Source: Pseudomonas prosekii (GTDB lineage Bacteria; Pseudomonadota; Gammaproteobacteria; Pseudomonadales; Pseudomonadaceae). From it: a DNA stretch of 64,000 nt. Made by a program: the position numbers and the translations under genes. Within the stretch, counting starts at the first letter, position 1; each line of letters opens with the position of its first letter. Shown piece after piece: positions 24,395 to 33,825 of this stretch. Location of the stretch: positions 2,418,001 to 2,482,000 of the forward strand of contig NZ_LT629762.1 in NCBI RefSeq assembly GCF_900105155.1, in the 5' to 3' direction. The notes under the pieces are model-generated. The model did not search any database and was not told the DNA's origin. It worked only from the letters and a program-made list of their open reading frames with translations.

Positions 24395-24432
24395 AAAACG
24401 GCCGCCTGTCATCACTGACGGCGGCCGTTTTG
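24395..24432. terminator. bidirectional rho-independent terminator
   Basis: AAAACGGCCGCC and GGCGGCCGTTTT form a perfect stem between the convergent small-protein and permease genes, with A runs on one side and T runs on the other. Confidence 0.8.
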
Positions 24433-24448
24433 CATTACCCAGTGCCAA

Positions 24449-25840
24449 TCACCCCAACACTGGCGCTCCAATCTTCTGCTGCTTGCGACGACGCGCCACA
24501 AACAACCCGGCTGCAACCACCATCAAACTGAGGAAACCGGTGGCGAGGATTTCCACGCGGTGGGCTTCCTGGAACAGCATGATGGTCAGGGCCGCGATGA
24601 TGAAGAAGATCACTGCGTAGGTCAGGCCCGGGAACAGCCACATGCGGAATTCGATTTTCTCGCCGTTTTCCATGCGCTTTTTGCGCATACGCAGTTGCGA
24701 GAAAGCGATCACCAGGTACACCAGCAGCGCGATCGCGCCGGAGCTGGCCAGCAGGAATTCGAACACGGCGGCCGGGGCCACGTAGTTGGCGAATACCGCG
24801 ACGAACGCCGCGCCGGTGGACAGAATGACAGCCCAGTAAGGCGTGCCGCTTTTGTTGGTGCGCTGGGAAACGGCCGGCGCGTCACCGCGTTTGCCCAGGG
24901 AGAACATCATGCGCGAAGCGGTGTACAGCGCCGAGTTCAGGCAGCTGGTCACGGCAACCAACACGACGATGTCGACGATCAACTTGGCGTTCGGGATGCC
25001 CATGCGCTCAAGTACGGTCTGATAGGAACCGACCGCGGCCAATACCGGATCATTCCACGGCACCAGCGCCACCACGATGAAGATCGAGACGAGGTAGAAC
25101 AAGCCGATCCGCCAGATCACCGAGTTGGTGGCCTTGGAGATTTGCTTGCCAGGGTTCTTCGATTCGGCGGCGGCGATGGTCACGATCTCGGTGCCCATGA
25201 ACGAGAACATGGTGGTCAGGATCGCGCCGAGCACTGCGCCCATACCGTTTGGCAGGAAGCCTTGAGTGTCGAACAAGTGCGAAACACCGCTGACCTGGCT
25301 GTTCGGCAAGAAGCCGAAAATCGCTGCGAGGCCGAGGCCGATGAAACCGATGATCGCGATGACTTTGATCAGGGCGAACCAGAATTCGAACTCACCGTAG
25401 TTCTTCACGCTGAACAGGTTGGTCACGGTCAGCAGCAACGTGATAACCAGCGTGAAGGCCCAGATTGCGACGTCGGGGAACCAGGCATGCAGGATGGTCG
25501 CGGCGGCGTTGGCTTCCAGCGGAATCACCAACACCCAGAACCACCAGTACAACCAGCCGATAGTGAAACCGGCCCAGTGCCCGATCGCGCGATCGGCATA
25601 CGTCGAGAAGGAACCAGTATCCGGCGACGCCACGGCCATTTCGCCGAGCATGCGCATCACCAGAACCACCAGAGCGCCGGCAGCGGCATAAGCCAGCAGC
25701 ACGGCTGGGCCGGCAGCGGCAATGGCATGACCCGAGCCGACAAACAGCCCGGCGCCGATAACCCCGGCGATCGACAACATGGTCACATGACGCGGTTTGA
25801 GCCCCTGTTCGAGGCCATTGGAGCTTTGGGTACTGCTCAT
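24449..25840 (-). CDS. gabP: amino acid permease, GABA-permease type
   Basis: 463 aa with twelve hydrophobic segments and the APC-family signature of the AAT subfamily: the opening GLKPRHVTMLSIAGVIGAGLFVGSG and FSFMGTEIVTIAAAESKNPGK in the middle. The length and N-terminus match GabP proteins that import 4-aminobutyrate with protons. Since close relatives import other amino acids, the substrate is inferred. It is a single gene with a terminator at its 3' end. Confidence 0.75.
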   Translation of the reverse strand: MSSTQSSNGLEQGLKPRHVTMLSIAGVIGAGLFVGSGHAIAAAGPAVLLAYAAAGALVVLVMRMLGEMAVASPDTGSFSTYADRAIGHWAGFTIGWLYWWFWVLVIPLEANAAATILHAWFPDVAIWAFTLVITLLLTVTNLFSVKNYGEFEFWFALIKVIAIIGFIGLGLAAIFGFLPNSQVSGVSHLFDTQGFLPNGMGAVLGAILTTMFSFMGTEIVTIAAAESKNPGKQISKATNSVIWRIGLFYLVSIFIVVALVPWNDPVLAAVGSYQTVLERMGIPNAKLIVDIVVLVAVTSCLNSALYTASRMMFSLGKRGDAPAVSQRTNKSGTPYWAVILSTGAAFVAVFANYVAPAAVFEFLLASSGAIALLVYLVIAFSQLRMRKKRMENGEKIEFRMWLFPGLTYAVIFFIIAALTIMLFQEAHRVEILATGFLSLMVVAAGLFVARRRKQQKIGAPVLG

Positions 25841-26402
25841 TGAAACTACCTTTGCAAGGAGAGCGATTCAGTCCGCCAGGTCTGGCATTTCTTTCTCGTA
25901 AAAAGAAACCAACGGGGCGTTCCTTATTCTGCACGCAATAATTGCGCCAAAATGTTACGAAGTCCCGAGAACCGCGGCTCTCCGCATGACCGCACAGTCA
26001 TCGCAAGTCATTGAGATTAATGGCAATTCGCCAGAGCGTTACCCTGCGACTCACTTGTAGAACGTTTCAGCGCACCAGAAACGCACTCGGAAATTGCGGG
26101 TTGCACAATAAAAGTGCAGAACATGAACGTTTGTCCGGTTAGCGCTTCCAACACCCCGTCAAAGCTGGCACCATCGCGCCTTTTTTTACGCGACGCCCAC
26201 GACATTTGTGATTGAGAGCAGGATCAAACGTCTGTTCGGTTGATAGCAGCGCGACAGCCTGCTGCACCAATGCGACAACCTGCCACACGCCATCCGTTTA
26301 CCGCCCGAAGCGCTGTTGGCTGCCATTCGAACGCTATGCTAGCTTGGCCGCCTCGTCAGGAATGCCGCCTGCAGCAGAAGCGAAACACTATGAGGAACGC
26401 AC
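25841..26402. other. divergent regulatory spacer, permease and ABC operon
   Basis: No gene is visible in 562 bases between two divergent transcription units. It must hold both promoters. The last 20 bases give the ABC ATPase gene a weak GAGGAAC ribosome binding site. No riboswitch or attenuator fold was recognised. Confidence 0.5.
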
Positions 26403-27176
26403 ATGGCTGAGGCCACGCCCGCGCTTGAAATCCGCAACTTGCACAAACGCTACGGACAGCTTGAGGTGCTCAAAGGCATCTCGCTGACCGCCCGCGACGG
26501 CGACGTGATCTCGATCCTGGGTTCCTCCGGTTCCGGCAAGTCCACGTTCCTGCGTTGCATCAACCTGCTGGAAAACCCGCATCAGGGGCAGATCCTGGTT
26601 GCTGGCGAAGAACTCAAGCTCAAGGCCGCGAAGAACGGCGAACTGGTTGCCGCCGACGGCAAACAGATCAATCGCCTGCGCAGCGAGATTGGTTTTGTGT
26701 TTCAAAACTTTAATCTGTGGCCGCACATGAGCGTGCTCGACAACATCATCGAAGCCCCGCGCCGCGTGCTCGGCATGAGCAAAGCCGAGGCCACCGAAGT
26801 CGCTGAAGCCTTGCTGGCGAAGGTGGGCATTGCCGACAAGCGCCACGCTTACCCGGCGCAATTGTCCGGCGGCCAGCAACAACGTGCCGCGATCGCGCGC
26901 ACCTTGGCGATGCAGCCAAAGGTTATCCTGTTCGACGAGCCCACCTCCGCGCTTGACCCGGAAATGGTCCAGGAAGTACTTAATGTCATCCGCGCGCTCG
27001 CCGAAGAAGGCCGCACCATGTTGCTCGTCACCCACGAAATGGGCTTTGCCCGTCAGGTGTCCAGCGAAGTGGTGTTCCTTCACCAAGGCCTTATAGAAGA
27101 GCAAGGATCGCCACAGCAGGTGTTCGACAACCCGCTTTCGGCGCGCTGCAAACAATTCATGTCCAGCAACCGCTAA
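26403..27176 (+). CDS. polar amino acid ABC transporter, ATP-binding protein
   Basis: 257 aa. All ABC motifs are present: Walker A GSSGSGKST, Q-loop FVFQNFNLWPH, signature LSGGQQQR, Walker B VILFDEPTSALD and switch VTHEMG. It is of the HisP/GlnQ/ArtP type for basic or polar amino acids. Next come a periplasmic binding protein and two permeases, so it is a complete importer. Confidence 0.9.
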   Translation: MAEATPALEIRNLHKRYGQLEVLKGISLTARDGDVISILGSSGSGKSTFLRCINLLENPHQGQILVAGEELKLKAAKNGELVAADGKQINRLRSEIGFVFQNFNLWPHMSVLDNIIEAPRRVLGMSKAEATEVAEALLAKVGIADKRHAYPAQLSGGQQQRAAIARTLAMQPKVILFDEPTSALDPEMVQEVLNVIRALAEEGRTMLLVTHEMGFARQVSSEVVFLHQGLIEEQGSPQQVFDNPLSARCKQFMSSNR

Positions 27177-27189
27177 CGGAGCTCCCCAC

Positions 27190-27936
27190 ATGCAGAACTA
27201 CAAAAGAATCTTCCTGGCGGCTGCCGTCACCCTGGCATTCAGCGCCGGTGCCGCCGCCGAAACCCTGAAGATGGGCATCGAAGCGGCCTACCCGCCGTTC
27301 AACAACAAAGATGCCAGTGGCAATGTCGTCGGCTTCGACAAAGAAATCGGCGACGCCCTGTGCGCCAAGATGAAAGTCGAATGCACCGTGGTCACCTCCG
27401 ACTGGGACGGCATCATCCCGGCCCTGAACGCCAAGAAGTTCGACTTCCTGATCTCCTCGATGTCGATCACCGACGAGCGCAAGCAAGCGGTCGATTTCAC
27501 CGACCCGTACTACTCGAACAAGCTGCAATTCATCGCCAAGAAAGACGTCGACTTCAAAACCGACAAGGAATACCTGAAAGGCAAAGTGATCGGCACCCAA
27601 CGGGCGACTCTCTCCGGCACCTGGCTGGAAGACAACATGCCGGACGTCGAAGTCAAACTCTACGACAACCAGGAAAACGCTTACCTGGACCTGACTTCCG
27701 GTCGTCTGGACGGCATCTTGGCTGACAAATACGCCAACTATGAGTGGCTGAAAACCGAAGCCGGCCGCGCTTATGAATTCAAAGGCGACCCGGTGGAAGA
27801 AAGCGACAAGATCGGGATCGCTGTACGAAAAGGCGACACGATTCGCGCGAGGCTTAACCTTGCTCTGAAAGAAATCGTCGAAGACGGCACCTACAAAAAA
27901 ATCAACGACAAGTACTTCCCGTTCAGCATCTATTGA
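27190..27936 (+). CDS. periplasmic amino acid-binding protein
   Basis: 248 aa with a Sec signal peptide (YKRIFLAAAVTLAFSAGAAAE). The mature part is a type-II binding protein of the lysine/arginine/ornithine class: LKMGIEAAYPPFNNKD at the N-terminus and ISSMSITDERKQAVDFTDPYY, which binds the ligand backbone. It delivers an amino acid, probably basic, to the permeases that follow. Confidence 0.9.
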   Translation: MQNYKRIFLAAAVTLAFSAGAAAETLKMGIEAAYPPFNNKDASGNVVGFDKEIGDALCAKMKVECTVVTSDWDGIIPALNAKKFDFLISSMSITDERKQAVDFTDPYYSNKLQFIAKKDVDFKTDKEYLKGKVIGTQRATLSGTWLEDNMPDVEVKLYDNQENAYLDLTSGRLDGILADKYANYEWLKTEAGRAYEFKGDPVEESDKIGIAVRKGDTIRARLNLALKEIVEDGTYKKINDKYFPFSIY

Positions 27937-28013
27937 TCCTGACCTGCCTGACGGGCGCCGTTCGCTGACGGCGCCCGTCCTTGGCATTGCCTGCCGCGAT
28001 TGAAAAGAAATCC

Positions 28014-28709
28014 ATGATTATCGACCTCTACGGATTCGGCCCGGCGCTCGCCGCTGGCGCGCTGATGACTGTAAAACTGGCCCTCTCGGCCCTGTGCCTG
28101 GGGCTGGTGCTCGGTTTGCTCGGCGCCTTGGCCAAGACCTCTCCGCTCAAGCCGTTGCAATGGCTGGGCGGCACGTATTCGACATTGGTTCGCGGGATTC
28201 CGGAATTGCTCTGGGTGCTGCTGATCTACTTCGGCACGGTCAATTTGATGCGTGCCCTGGGCGAGTTTTTCGGCACGCCCGACCTCGCCCTCAACGCCTT
28301 CGCCGCCGGCGTGATCGCGCTGGGCCTGTGCTTCGGCGCCTACGCCACGGAAGTGTTTCGCGGCGCGATTCTGGCGATCCCCAAAGGCCATCGTGAAGCC
28401 GGCATGGCCCTTGGCCTGTCGAAATTTCGCATCTTCACCAAGCTGATCATGCCGCAGATGTGGCGCATCGCCCTGCCCGGCCTGGGCAACCTGTTCATGA
28501 TCCTGATGAAAGACACCGCGCTGGTGTCCGTCATCGGCCTGGAAGAAATCATGCGTCACGCGCAAATCGGCGTGACGGTTTCCAAGCAGCCGTTCACCTT
28601 CTTTATGGTCGCCGCGCTGATGTACCTGGGCCTGACCATTGTGGCCATGACCGCCATGTACTTTCTGGAACGACGCGCCGCGCGCGGCTTCGCGAGGAGC
28701 GACTCATGA
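28014..28709 (+). CDS. amino acid ABC transporter permease (HisQ-type)
   Basis: 231 aa, five membrane helices and the EAA loop EAGMALGLSKFRIFTKLIMPQ. The ATG at 28,014 with AAAGAAA upstream is chosen over a frame-open start at 27,981. It overlaps the second permease by four bases (ATGA). Confidence 0.9.
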   Translation: MIIDLYGFGPALAAGALMTVKLALSALCLGLVLGLLGALAKTSPLKPLQWLGGTYSTLVRGIPELLWVLLIYFGTVNLMRALGEFFGTPDLALNAFAAGVIALGLCFGAYATEVFRGAILAIPKGHREAGMALGLSKFRIFTKLIMPQMWRIALPGLGNLFMILMKDTALVSVIGLEEIMRHAQIGVTVSKQPFTFFMVAALMYLGLTIVAMTAMYFLERRAARGFARSDS

Positions 28710-29395
28710 ACTGGGAAGTCATCATCAAATGGCTGCCGAAACTGGCCCAGGGCGCGACGCTGACGCTGGAGCTGGTGGCCATCGCCGTGATTGCCGGGTT
28801 GTTGCTGGCAATTCCGCTGGGCATCGCGCGCTCATCGCGGCGCTGGTACGTGCGGTCATTGCCCTACGCGTACATCTTCTTTTTCCGTGGCACGCCGTTG
28901 CTTGTTCAGCTGTTTCTCGTCTACTACGGCCTGGCGCAGTTCGACGCCGTACGTAACAGCCCGCTGTGGCCGTACCTGCGCGATCCGTTCTGGTGCGCCA
29001 CCGCGACCATGACCTTGCACACCGCCGCCTACATCGCCGAGATTCTGCGCGGCGCGATCCAGGCAATTCCGCCGGGCGAAATCGAAGCCGCGCGGGCGCT
29101 GGGCATGTCCAGACCTAAAGCGCTGTTCTACATCATCCTGCCGCGCGCCGCGCGCATCGGCCTGCCGGCCTACAGCAACGAAGTGATTCTGATGCTCAAG
29201 GCCAGCGCCTTGGCCAGCACCGTGACCTTGCTGGAACTGACCGGCATGGCTCGCACGATCATTGCCCGGACCTACCTGCCGGTAGAGATCTTCTTCGCCG
29301 CCGGCATGTTCTACCTGGTGATGGCTTACGTGCTAGTGCGCGGCTTCAAGCTGCTGGAGCGCTGGCTGCGCGTCGATGCCTGCCAAGGACGCTGA
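28706..29395 (+). CDS. amino acid ABC transporter permease (HisM-type)
   Basis: 229 aa with membrane helices and EAA loop EAARALGMSRPKALFYIILP. AGGAG at 28,695-28,699 sets the start. It forms the second half of the membrane channel. Its 3' end overlaps the next gene by 20 bases, so that methyltransferase gene is in the same operon. Confidence 0.9.
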   Translation: MNWEVIIKWLPKLAQGATLTLELVAIAVIAGLLLAIPLGIARSSRRWYVRSLPYAYIFFFRGTPLLVQLFLVYYGLAQFDAVRNSPLWPYLRDPFWCATATMTLHTAAYIAEILRGAIQAIPPGEIEAARALGMSRPKALFYIILPRAARIGLPAYSNEVILMLKASALASTVTLLELTGMARTIIARTYLPVEIFFAAGMFYLVMAYVLVRGFKLLERWLRVDACQGR

Positions 29396-30608
29396 TTGTT
29401 CCTACGTGCTGACGGGCGAGGCCCTACTCGCCCGCTTCACCGCGCTGGATGCTTTCCTGATCGAGCATCAAGCGCTGTGGAAACCACGACCGTTCAACCA
29501 TCTGCAGCTCCCTTGGGAAACATCCTACCCTTCGTTGTCTTCCTGGCTACGCAGTCGGTCGCTGGAAGACGCGGAAACCAGTCATAACCAACCTTGTCTG
29601 CTGGATGCGCCGGAGCCGTTTGCTTCATTGGCGGCGCTGTCGCGTGAGTTGAGTTCAGTCGGCGTATTCCCGACTCATGCGTTGGAAGCGGCTGGCCATC
29701 GATTGAACGTCGATGTGCCGGGGCGCAAATGGCAGCAGATTGAGGCGTTTTCCAGTTGCCTGTCGTTCGCTGCATCGCCGACCCATTGGCTGGATTGGTG
29801 TTCGGGCAAGGGACATCTGGGGCGGCGCCTGCTGCAATCCGGTCAGCAACTGACGTGCCTGGAATACGACGCCGCGCTGGTGGCGAGCGGTCAGGCACTC
29901 AGCCAGCGCCATCAATTGCGCGCGCTGCACGTCGAGCAAGATGTGCTCGCGGCGGAAACGGCTTCCCTATTGACCGCCGAGCACACGCCGGTGGCGCTGC
30001 ACGCGTGTGGCGATCTGCATGTGCGGCTGATGCAGCTCGCCAGCGCCGCTGGCTGCAAGCAACTGGCCATCGCGCCCTGCTGTTACAACCGGATCAGTCT
30101 GACGGCGTATGGGGCGCTTTCCTCGGCAGGCTCGCGCTCTGGCCTACAGCTGTCGCTCGAAGATCTCGCATTACCGATGAGCGAAACCGTCACCGCCGGG
30201 GCACGCGTCCGACGTCAACGCGATACCTCCATGGCCCGACGCCTGGGTTTCGACCTGCTGCAACGTCAACTGCGCGGCATTGACGAATACCTGCCAACGC
30301 CGTCGTTACCCAGCGCCTGGCTGGATAAATCCTTCGCCGACTACTGCCATCATTTGGCCGCGTTGAAGCAGTTATCCACAATCGGCCCGCAAGATTGGCC
30401 CGCGCTCGAAGCCGCTGGTTGGCAACGACTGGCCGAAGTGCGCAATCTTGAGCTGCTGCGAGGCCTTTTCCGGCGCCCGCTGGAGCTATGGCTGGTACTG
30501 GATCGAGCACTTTTTCTCGCCGAGCAGGGTTACCGCATTCGGCTTGGCACCTTCTGCGAAACCCCGCTCACACCGCGAAATTTCCTGTTGCTAGCCGAAC
30601 GTCCTTAA
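29376..30608 (+). CDS. SAM-dependent methyltransferase
   Basis: 410 aa. The Rossmann start WLDWCSGKGHLGRRLLQSG binds SAM, LTCLEYDAAL holds the acidic ribose-binding residue and VALHACGDLHVRLMQ with IAPCCYN is characteristic of the Methyltransf_32-type family. The target is unknown. The start overlaps the permease by 20 bases, an intimate link in Pseudomonas that suggests co-expression rather than shared function. Confidence 0.8.
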   Translation: MPAKDADCSYVLTGEALLARFTALDAFLIEHQALWKPRPFNHLQLPWETSYPSLSSWLRSRSLEDAETSHNQPCLLDAPEPFASLAALSRELSSVGVFPTHALEAAGHRLNVDVPGRKWQQIEAFSSCLSFAASPTHWLDWCSGKGHLGRRLLQSGQQLTCLEYDAALVASGQALSQRHQLRALHVEQDVLAAETASLLTAEHTPVALHACGDLHVRLMQLASAAGCKQLAIAPCCYNRISLTAYGALSSAGSRSGLQLSLEDLALPMSETVTAGARVRRQRDTSMARRLGFDLLQRQLRGIDEYLPTPSLPSAWLDKSFADYCHHLAALKQLSTIGPQDWPALEAAGWQRLAEVRNLELLRGLFRRPLELWLVLDRALFLAEQGYRIRLGTFCETPLTPRNFLLLAERP

Positions 30609-30939
30609 CAGGCCCAGCCTGTGGATAACTCTGTTGATGAAATTATCGTGGATCCAATAAATCCGCTGTTTCGCGGCTGAAACAGAACTGTTCATTTTTC
30701 GTACATATAAATAAAAAACCCTAAAAACAGGGATTTGCGAACAAATGAGAACGAGTTCACAAATACGCCTCTCGTCACTCATAACGACTGTCGCGTTGTG
30801 CATAAGCACTCTATGAAAACGACATAACCGCCGATTCCCGGACACGATCAGCGGAAAATTGCGCCACGCATCCGCGCTTGTTATACAAGACGCCAAGGGT
30901 GCCACCAGCGCAGCCAGGAATAACCGACAGGACGCCACT
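30609..30939. other. spacer before FkbM gene
   Basis: No gene is visible. A weak terminator-like hairpin (AAACCCT with AGGGATTT) lies near 30,715-30,745. One perfect DnaA-type 9-mer is present at 30,617, but it is single and near other chance copies. AGGA at 30,925 serves the FkbM start. Confidence 0.5.
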
Positions 30940-31764
30940 GTGACCTTCATTTCCTACGCACAGAATTTCGAAGACATTCGCCTGTGGCGCGCCCTCAAAC
31001 AGTTCGAAAATGGCTTCTACATCGACATCGGCGCCAACGACCCCAGCCACGACTCGGTCACCAAAGCCTTCTACGATCGCGGCTGGACCGGCATCAACGT
31101 CGAACCGATGCAAACCTATTACGACGCCCTGCGCCAACAACGCCCCAACGACACCAACCTGCAATGCGTGGCCAGCGACAGCGCCGACGACCTCACCCTC
31201 TTCGGCATACCCGGCACCGGCCTCTCCACCGTCGACCCGGCCACCGCCGAGGAACGCACCGCGCTGGGCATGGACGTGCACCGCCAAACGGTCAAGGCCC
31301 GCACGCTCAGCTCGATCTGCGAGCAATACGCGCAAAACCCCGCCATCCACTTCCTCAAAATCGACGTCGAGGGCCACGAAGAAACCGTCCTGCGCGGCAT
31401 GGACTTCGCCACTTGGCGCCCGTGGATCATCCTCATCGAAACCCCATGGGCGCGCGACCACACCTGGGAACACCTCGTCACCGACGCCGGCTACCAAGCG
31501 ATCCTGTTCGACGGCATCAACACCTGGTTTCTGGCCGACGAACACCTCGACCTCAAACCCGCCTTCGACATCCCACCGTGCAACCTCGACAACTTTCAAC
31601 TGTGCCGCGGCCACGCTTTCAGCCACCCGTTGAGCGACGCCGACCAGCAACTCGCCACCGCGCTGCAACGCGCCGAACACGCCGAAGCGCAGCTGCGCGC
31701 CATGCAAAATAGCCGCACCTGGCAGGCCCTGCACAAACTCAAGAAAACCCTCCTGCGCACCTGA
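30940..31764 (+). CDS. FkbM-family methyltransferase
   Basis: 274 aa from GTG 30,940, which yields the usual FkbM opening TFISYAQNFEDIRLWRALK; the frame is open to 30,859 but that part has no family likeness. GFYIDIGANDPSHDSVT is the SAM-binding loop and IHFLKIDVEGHEETVLRG the second motif. The C-terminal 60 residues form a helical tail with a likely coiled coil. FkbM enzymes O-methylate sugars or polyketides; the substrate here is unknown. Confidence 0.8.
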   Translation: MTFISYAQNFEDIRLWRALKQFENGFYIDIGANDPSHDSVTKAFYDRGWTGINVEPMQTYYDALRQQRPNDTNLQCVASDSADDLTLFGIPGTGLSTVDPATAEERTALGMDVHRQTVKARTLSSICEQYAQNPAIHFLKIDVEGHEETVLRGMDFATWRPWIILIETPWARDHTWEHLVTDAGYQAILFDGINTWFLADEHLDLKPAFDIPPCNLDNFQLCRGHAFSHPLSDADQQLATALQRAEHAEAQLRAMQNSRTWQALHKLKKTLLRT

Positions 31765-31841
31765 CCAGACACCCGCGCAAAAATAGTCTGAATTCAGGGG
31801 TTTACAGAAGCATTCCAATCGCTATAATCGTCGCCCAACAC

Positions 31842-31917
<76 letters not shown>

Positions 31918-31926
31918 TACAAAACG

Positions 31927-31960
31927 AAGCCCCTGCAGAAATGCAGGGGCTTTGTTGTTT
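31927..31960 (+). terminator. terminator of tRNA-Thr
   Basis: GCCCCTGCA (31,929-31,937) and TGCAGGGGC (31,942-31,950) form a stem with a GAAA loop, followed by T-rich sequence. Confidence 0.8.
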
Positions 31961-32001
31961 CTGGGGTTTGAAATACAAGAAGCTTGAATTTGAGCTCCGC
32001 C

Positions 32002-32232
32002 TCAGTATCTGCGGGAGTAGTTCGCCCTCACAACGCGTGTGATGTAGCTATTTAAACCACTTCCTGCCACTGCCAAGCGTCGCAGTTCGACCACAGTTGC
32101 GGCACCGGGCTTGATCGAATCGTAAACATAATTTCTGTACGCCCCATCCGCGAATTGAACAGTAATTTCCCCCTGTCCTAACTCGTAAGCGATGACACCC
32201 GAATCGCCGCCGAGATTTTTGTATCGCTCCAT
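32002..32232 (-). CDS. small KTSC-like protein
   Basis: 76 aa. The pattern IAYELGQGEITVQFADGAYRNYVYDSIKPG, then a helix and SYITRVVRANY, resembles KTSC-type small domains. The ATG at 32,232 has AGGTGG upstream on the minus strand and is preferred to 32,280. It lies alone between the tRNA-Thr and a decayed copy of its 3' end, so it may have come in with a small integrated element. Confidence 0.6.
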   Translation of the reverse strand: MERYKNLGGDSGVIAYELGQGEITVQFADGAYRNYVYDSIKPGAATVVELRRLAVAGSGLNSYITRVVRANYSRRY

Positions 32233-32324
32233 CTGTCCACCTATCATCGATAAGTAGCGAATTGCTCCCATCTGGAACAATAGCTCGGATTTTACCGCGC
32301 TATGAAAGGGGCCGATTTATTCTC

Positions 32325-32400
32325 ATTCCAGGTGCGACTTTTGGTGCCAGCACAATACGAATCAAAGCCCTCGTAGACCTACGAGGGCTTCGCTGTTTCC
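32325..32400 (+). repeat. decayed duplicate of tRNA-Thr 3' end and terminator
   Basis: From about 32,330 the sequence follows the T-arm, acceptor and CCA of tRNA-Thr (shared GGTGCCxGCACxATAC block), and then a terminator (AAGCCCTCGTAG with CTACGAGGGCTT, 32,365-32,390) at the same distance as in the tRNA locus. It looks like an old att duplication flanking the KTSC-like gene. Confidence 0.6.
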
Positions 32401-32419
32401 GACGTCTGTAAATCAGGCC

Positions 32420-33130
32420 TCAGTGCCCCGCACTCTGCCCGCCATCAACATGCAAAATCTCCCCGGTGACAAATTTTGCGCTGTCGAGATACACAATCGC
32501 CTGGGTAATATCGTGCACTTCCCCCATATGCCCAACCGGGTGCAGTGCGCCCAACGCGGCGTGTGTTTCTTCACCATGCATCGGTGTTTTGATGATGCCT
32601 GGGGAAACCGCATTCACCCGAATCCCACGCTTGGCGTATTCAATCGCAAGGGACTTGGTCGCCGCATTAAGTCCACCCTTGGTCAACGAAGCCAACACCG
32701 ACGGCACGCCATCAATCGCGTGGTCCACCAGACTAGTGGTGATGTTGACGACATGCCCGCTGGCCTGTTTTTCCATCTCGGCAATTGCAAGTTGGGTGAT
32801 GTAGAAGAAGCCATTCAAGTTCACCGACAGCACGGCGGCGTAGTCTTCCTGGGTGTATGCAGTGAACGGTTTGGCGACGAAGATTCCGGCGTTGTTGACG
32901 AGTGTGTCGACGCGGCCGAAGCGCTCGATGGCTTCGCGGATTACGCGCTGGGCGACGGCCGGGTCGCCGATGTCGCCGGCTACGGTGTGAATGTCCGGGT
33001 CGGTAGACGGTTTGATTGAACGCGAGGTGGCGACCACCTGGTAATCCAGTTCACGGAATGCCTTGACCATTCCTGCGCCCAGACCTTGCGACGCGCCAGT
33101 GATAACGATGACTTTTCTCGAATTGCTCAT
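32420..33130 (-). CDS. short-chain dehydrogenase/reductase-like protein
   Basis: 236 aa. The Rossmann motif TGASQGLGAG and NNAG are intact, Ser133 and Lys151 of the catalytic triad are present, but the position of the catalytic Tyr holds Ala147 (LASLTKGG instead of YxxxK). It may be non-catalytic or use another donor. ATG 33,130 follows GAGG on the minus strand. It is the third gene of the operon tautomerase, DsbA-like, SDR. Confidence 0.8.
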   Translation of the reverse strand: MSNSRKVIVITGASQGLGAGMVKAFRELDYQVVATSRSIKPSTDPDIHTVAGDIGDPAVAQRVIREAIERFGRVDTLVNNAGIFVAKPFTAYTQEDYAAVLSVNLNGFFYITQLAIAEMEKQASGHVVNITTSLVDHAIDGVPSVLASLTKGGLNAATKSLAIEYAKRGIRVNAVSPGIIKTPMHGEETHAALGALHPVGHMGEVHDITQAIVYLDSAKFVTGEILHVDGGQSAGH

Positions 33131-33168
33131 GATGAACCTCAACTAATAAATGATGGTTTGAAGATTGA

Positions 33169-33825
33169 TCAGGCTTCAACAGGCGCCTGCGCCATTTGCC
33201 GCAACATCTGTTCGTAGTACTCGACGGACTGCGAACCGGATACCAAGTGACGACCGTTCAACACCATGGCCGGGACCGAGTTGATCCCGCGTTGGCGGTA
33301 AAACACTTCAAGTTCACGCACTTCGCTGGCGAATGCGCCGGACGCCAATACTTCCCGCGCTGCTTGCGCATCCAGTCCAACTTCTGCCGCCAGTCGAACC
33401 AGTGTTTCGCGATCACTCGGGTTTTGGCCGTCGCTGAAGTAAGCGCGCATCAAGGCTCGCTTGAGTGCAACTTGCCGTCCTTCCTGCAATGCCCATAACA
33501 GCAACCGATGGGCATCAAAGGTGTTGTAGAAGTGGCTGCGTTTCTCCAAGTCGAACTTGAAACCGATGGCCTCGCCGCGAGCGATCTGCAGCGCTTTGCC
33601 GGCCGCGACGTCTTCGGCAGTGCGCCCGTACTTGCGCATCAAGTGCTGGACCGCGTGTTCACCTTCGGCCGGCATGTCCGGGTTCAACTCGAACGGCTTG
33701 TAGGTCAACTGCACCGCAACTTCGCCAGCCACGTTTTCGATCGCTTGCTCCAACGCCGTCGCGCCCAACGCGCACCACGGGCAGACCACGTCGGAGATGA
33801 AGTCGATAGCGACGGACGCAGTCAT
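33169..33825 (-). CDS. DsbA-family (FrnE-like) oxidoreductase
   Basis: 218 aa without signal peptide. Near the N-terminus CPWC (Cys15, Cys18) in DFISDVVCPWCALG is the redox motif, with the helical insertion of FrnE-type proteins in the middle and a cis-Pro segment NSVPAMVLNG near the end. It is a cytosolic thiol-disulfide enzyme. The start overlaps the tautomerase stop by four bases. Confidence 0.85.
   Translation of the reverse strand: MTASVAIDFISDVVCPWCALGATALEQAIENVAGEVAVQLTYKPFELNPDMPAEGEHAVQHLMRKYGRTAEDVAAGKALQIARGEAIGFKFDLEKRSHFYNTFDAHRLLLWALQEGRQVALKRALMRAYFSDGQNPSDRETLVRLAAEVGLDAQAAREVLASGAFASEVRELEVFYRQRGINSVPAMVLNGRHLVSGSQSVEYYEQMLRQMAQAPVEA

Noticed and set aside
24560..25843. Long plus-strand ORF of 427 codons opposite the permease gene
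   Set aside because: It is a shadow of the GC-rich permease gene: the protein is full of His, Gln and Arg and has no family features, while the minus-strand frame is a clear APC transporter.
26170..26200. Sigma-54 promoter (GGCAC with downstream GC) before the ABC operon
   Set aside because: The spacing and the -12 element do not fit the GG-N10-GC rule.
30617..30625. DnaA box (TGTGGATAA)
   Set aside because: It is single. Other perfect copies lie inside coding genes (near 30,373 and 44,704), so chance occurrence is sufficient, and no chromosomal origin genes are near.
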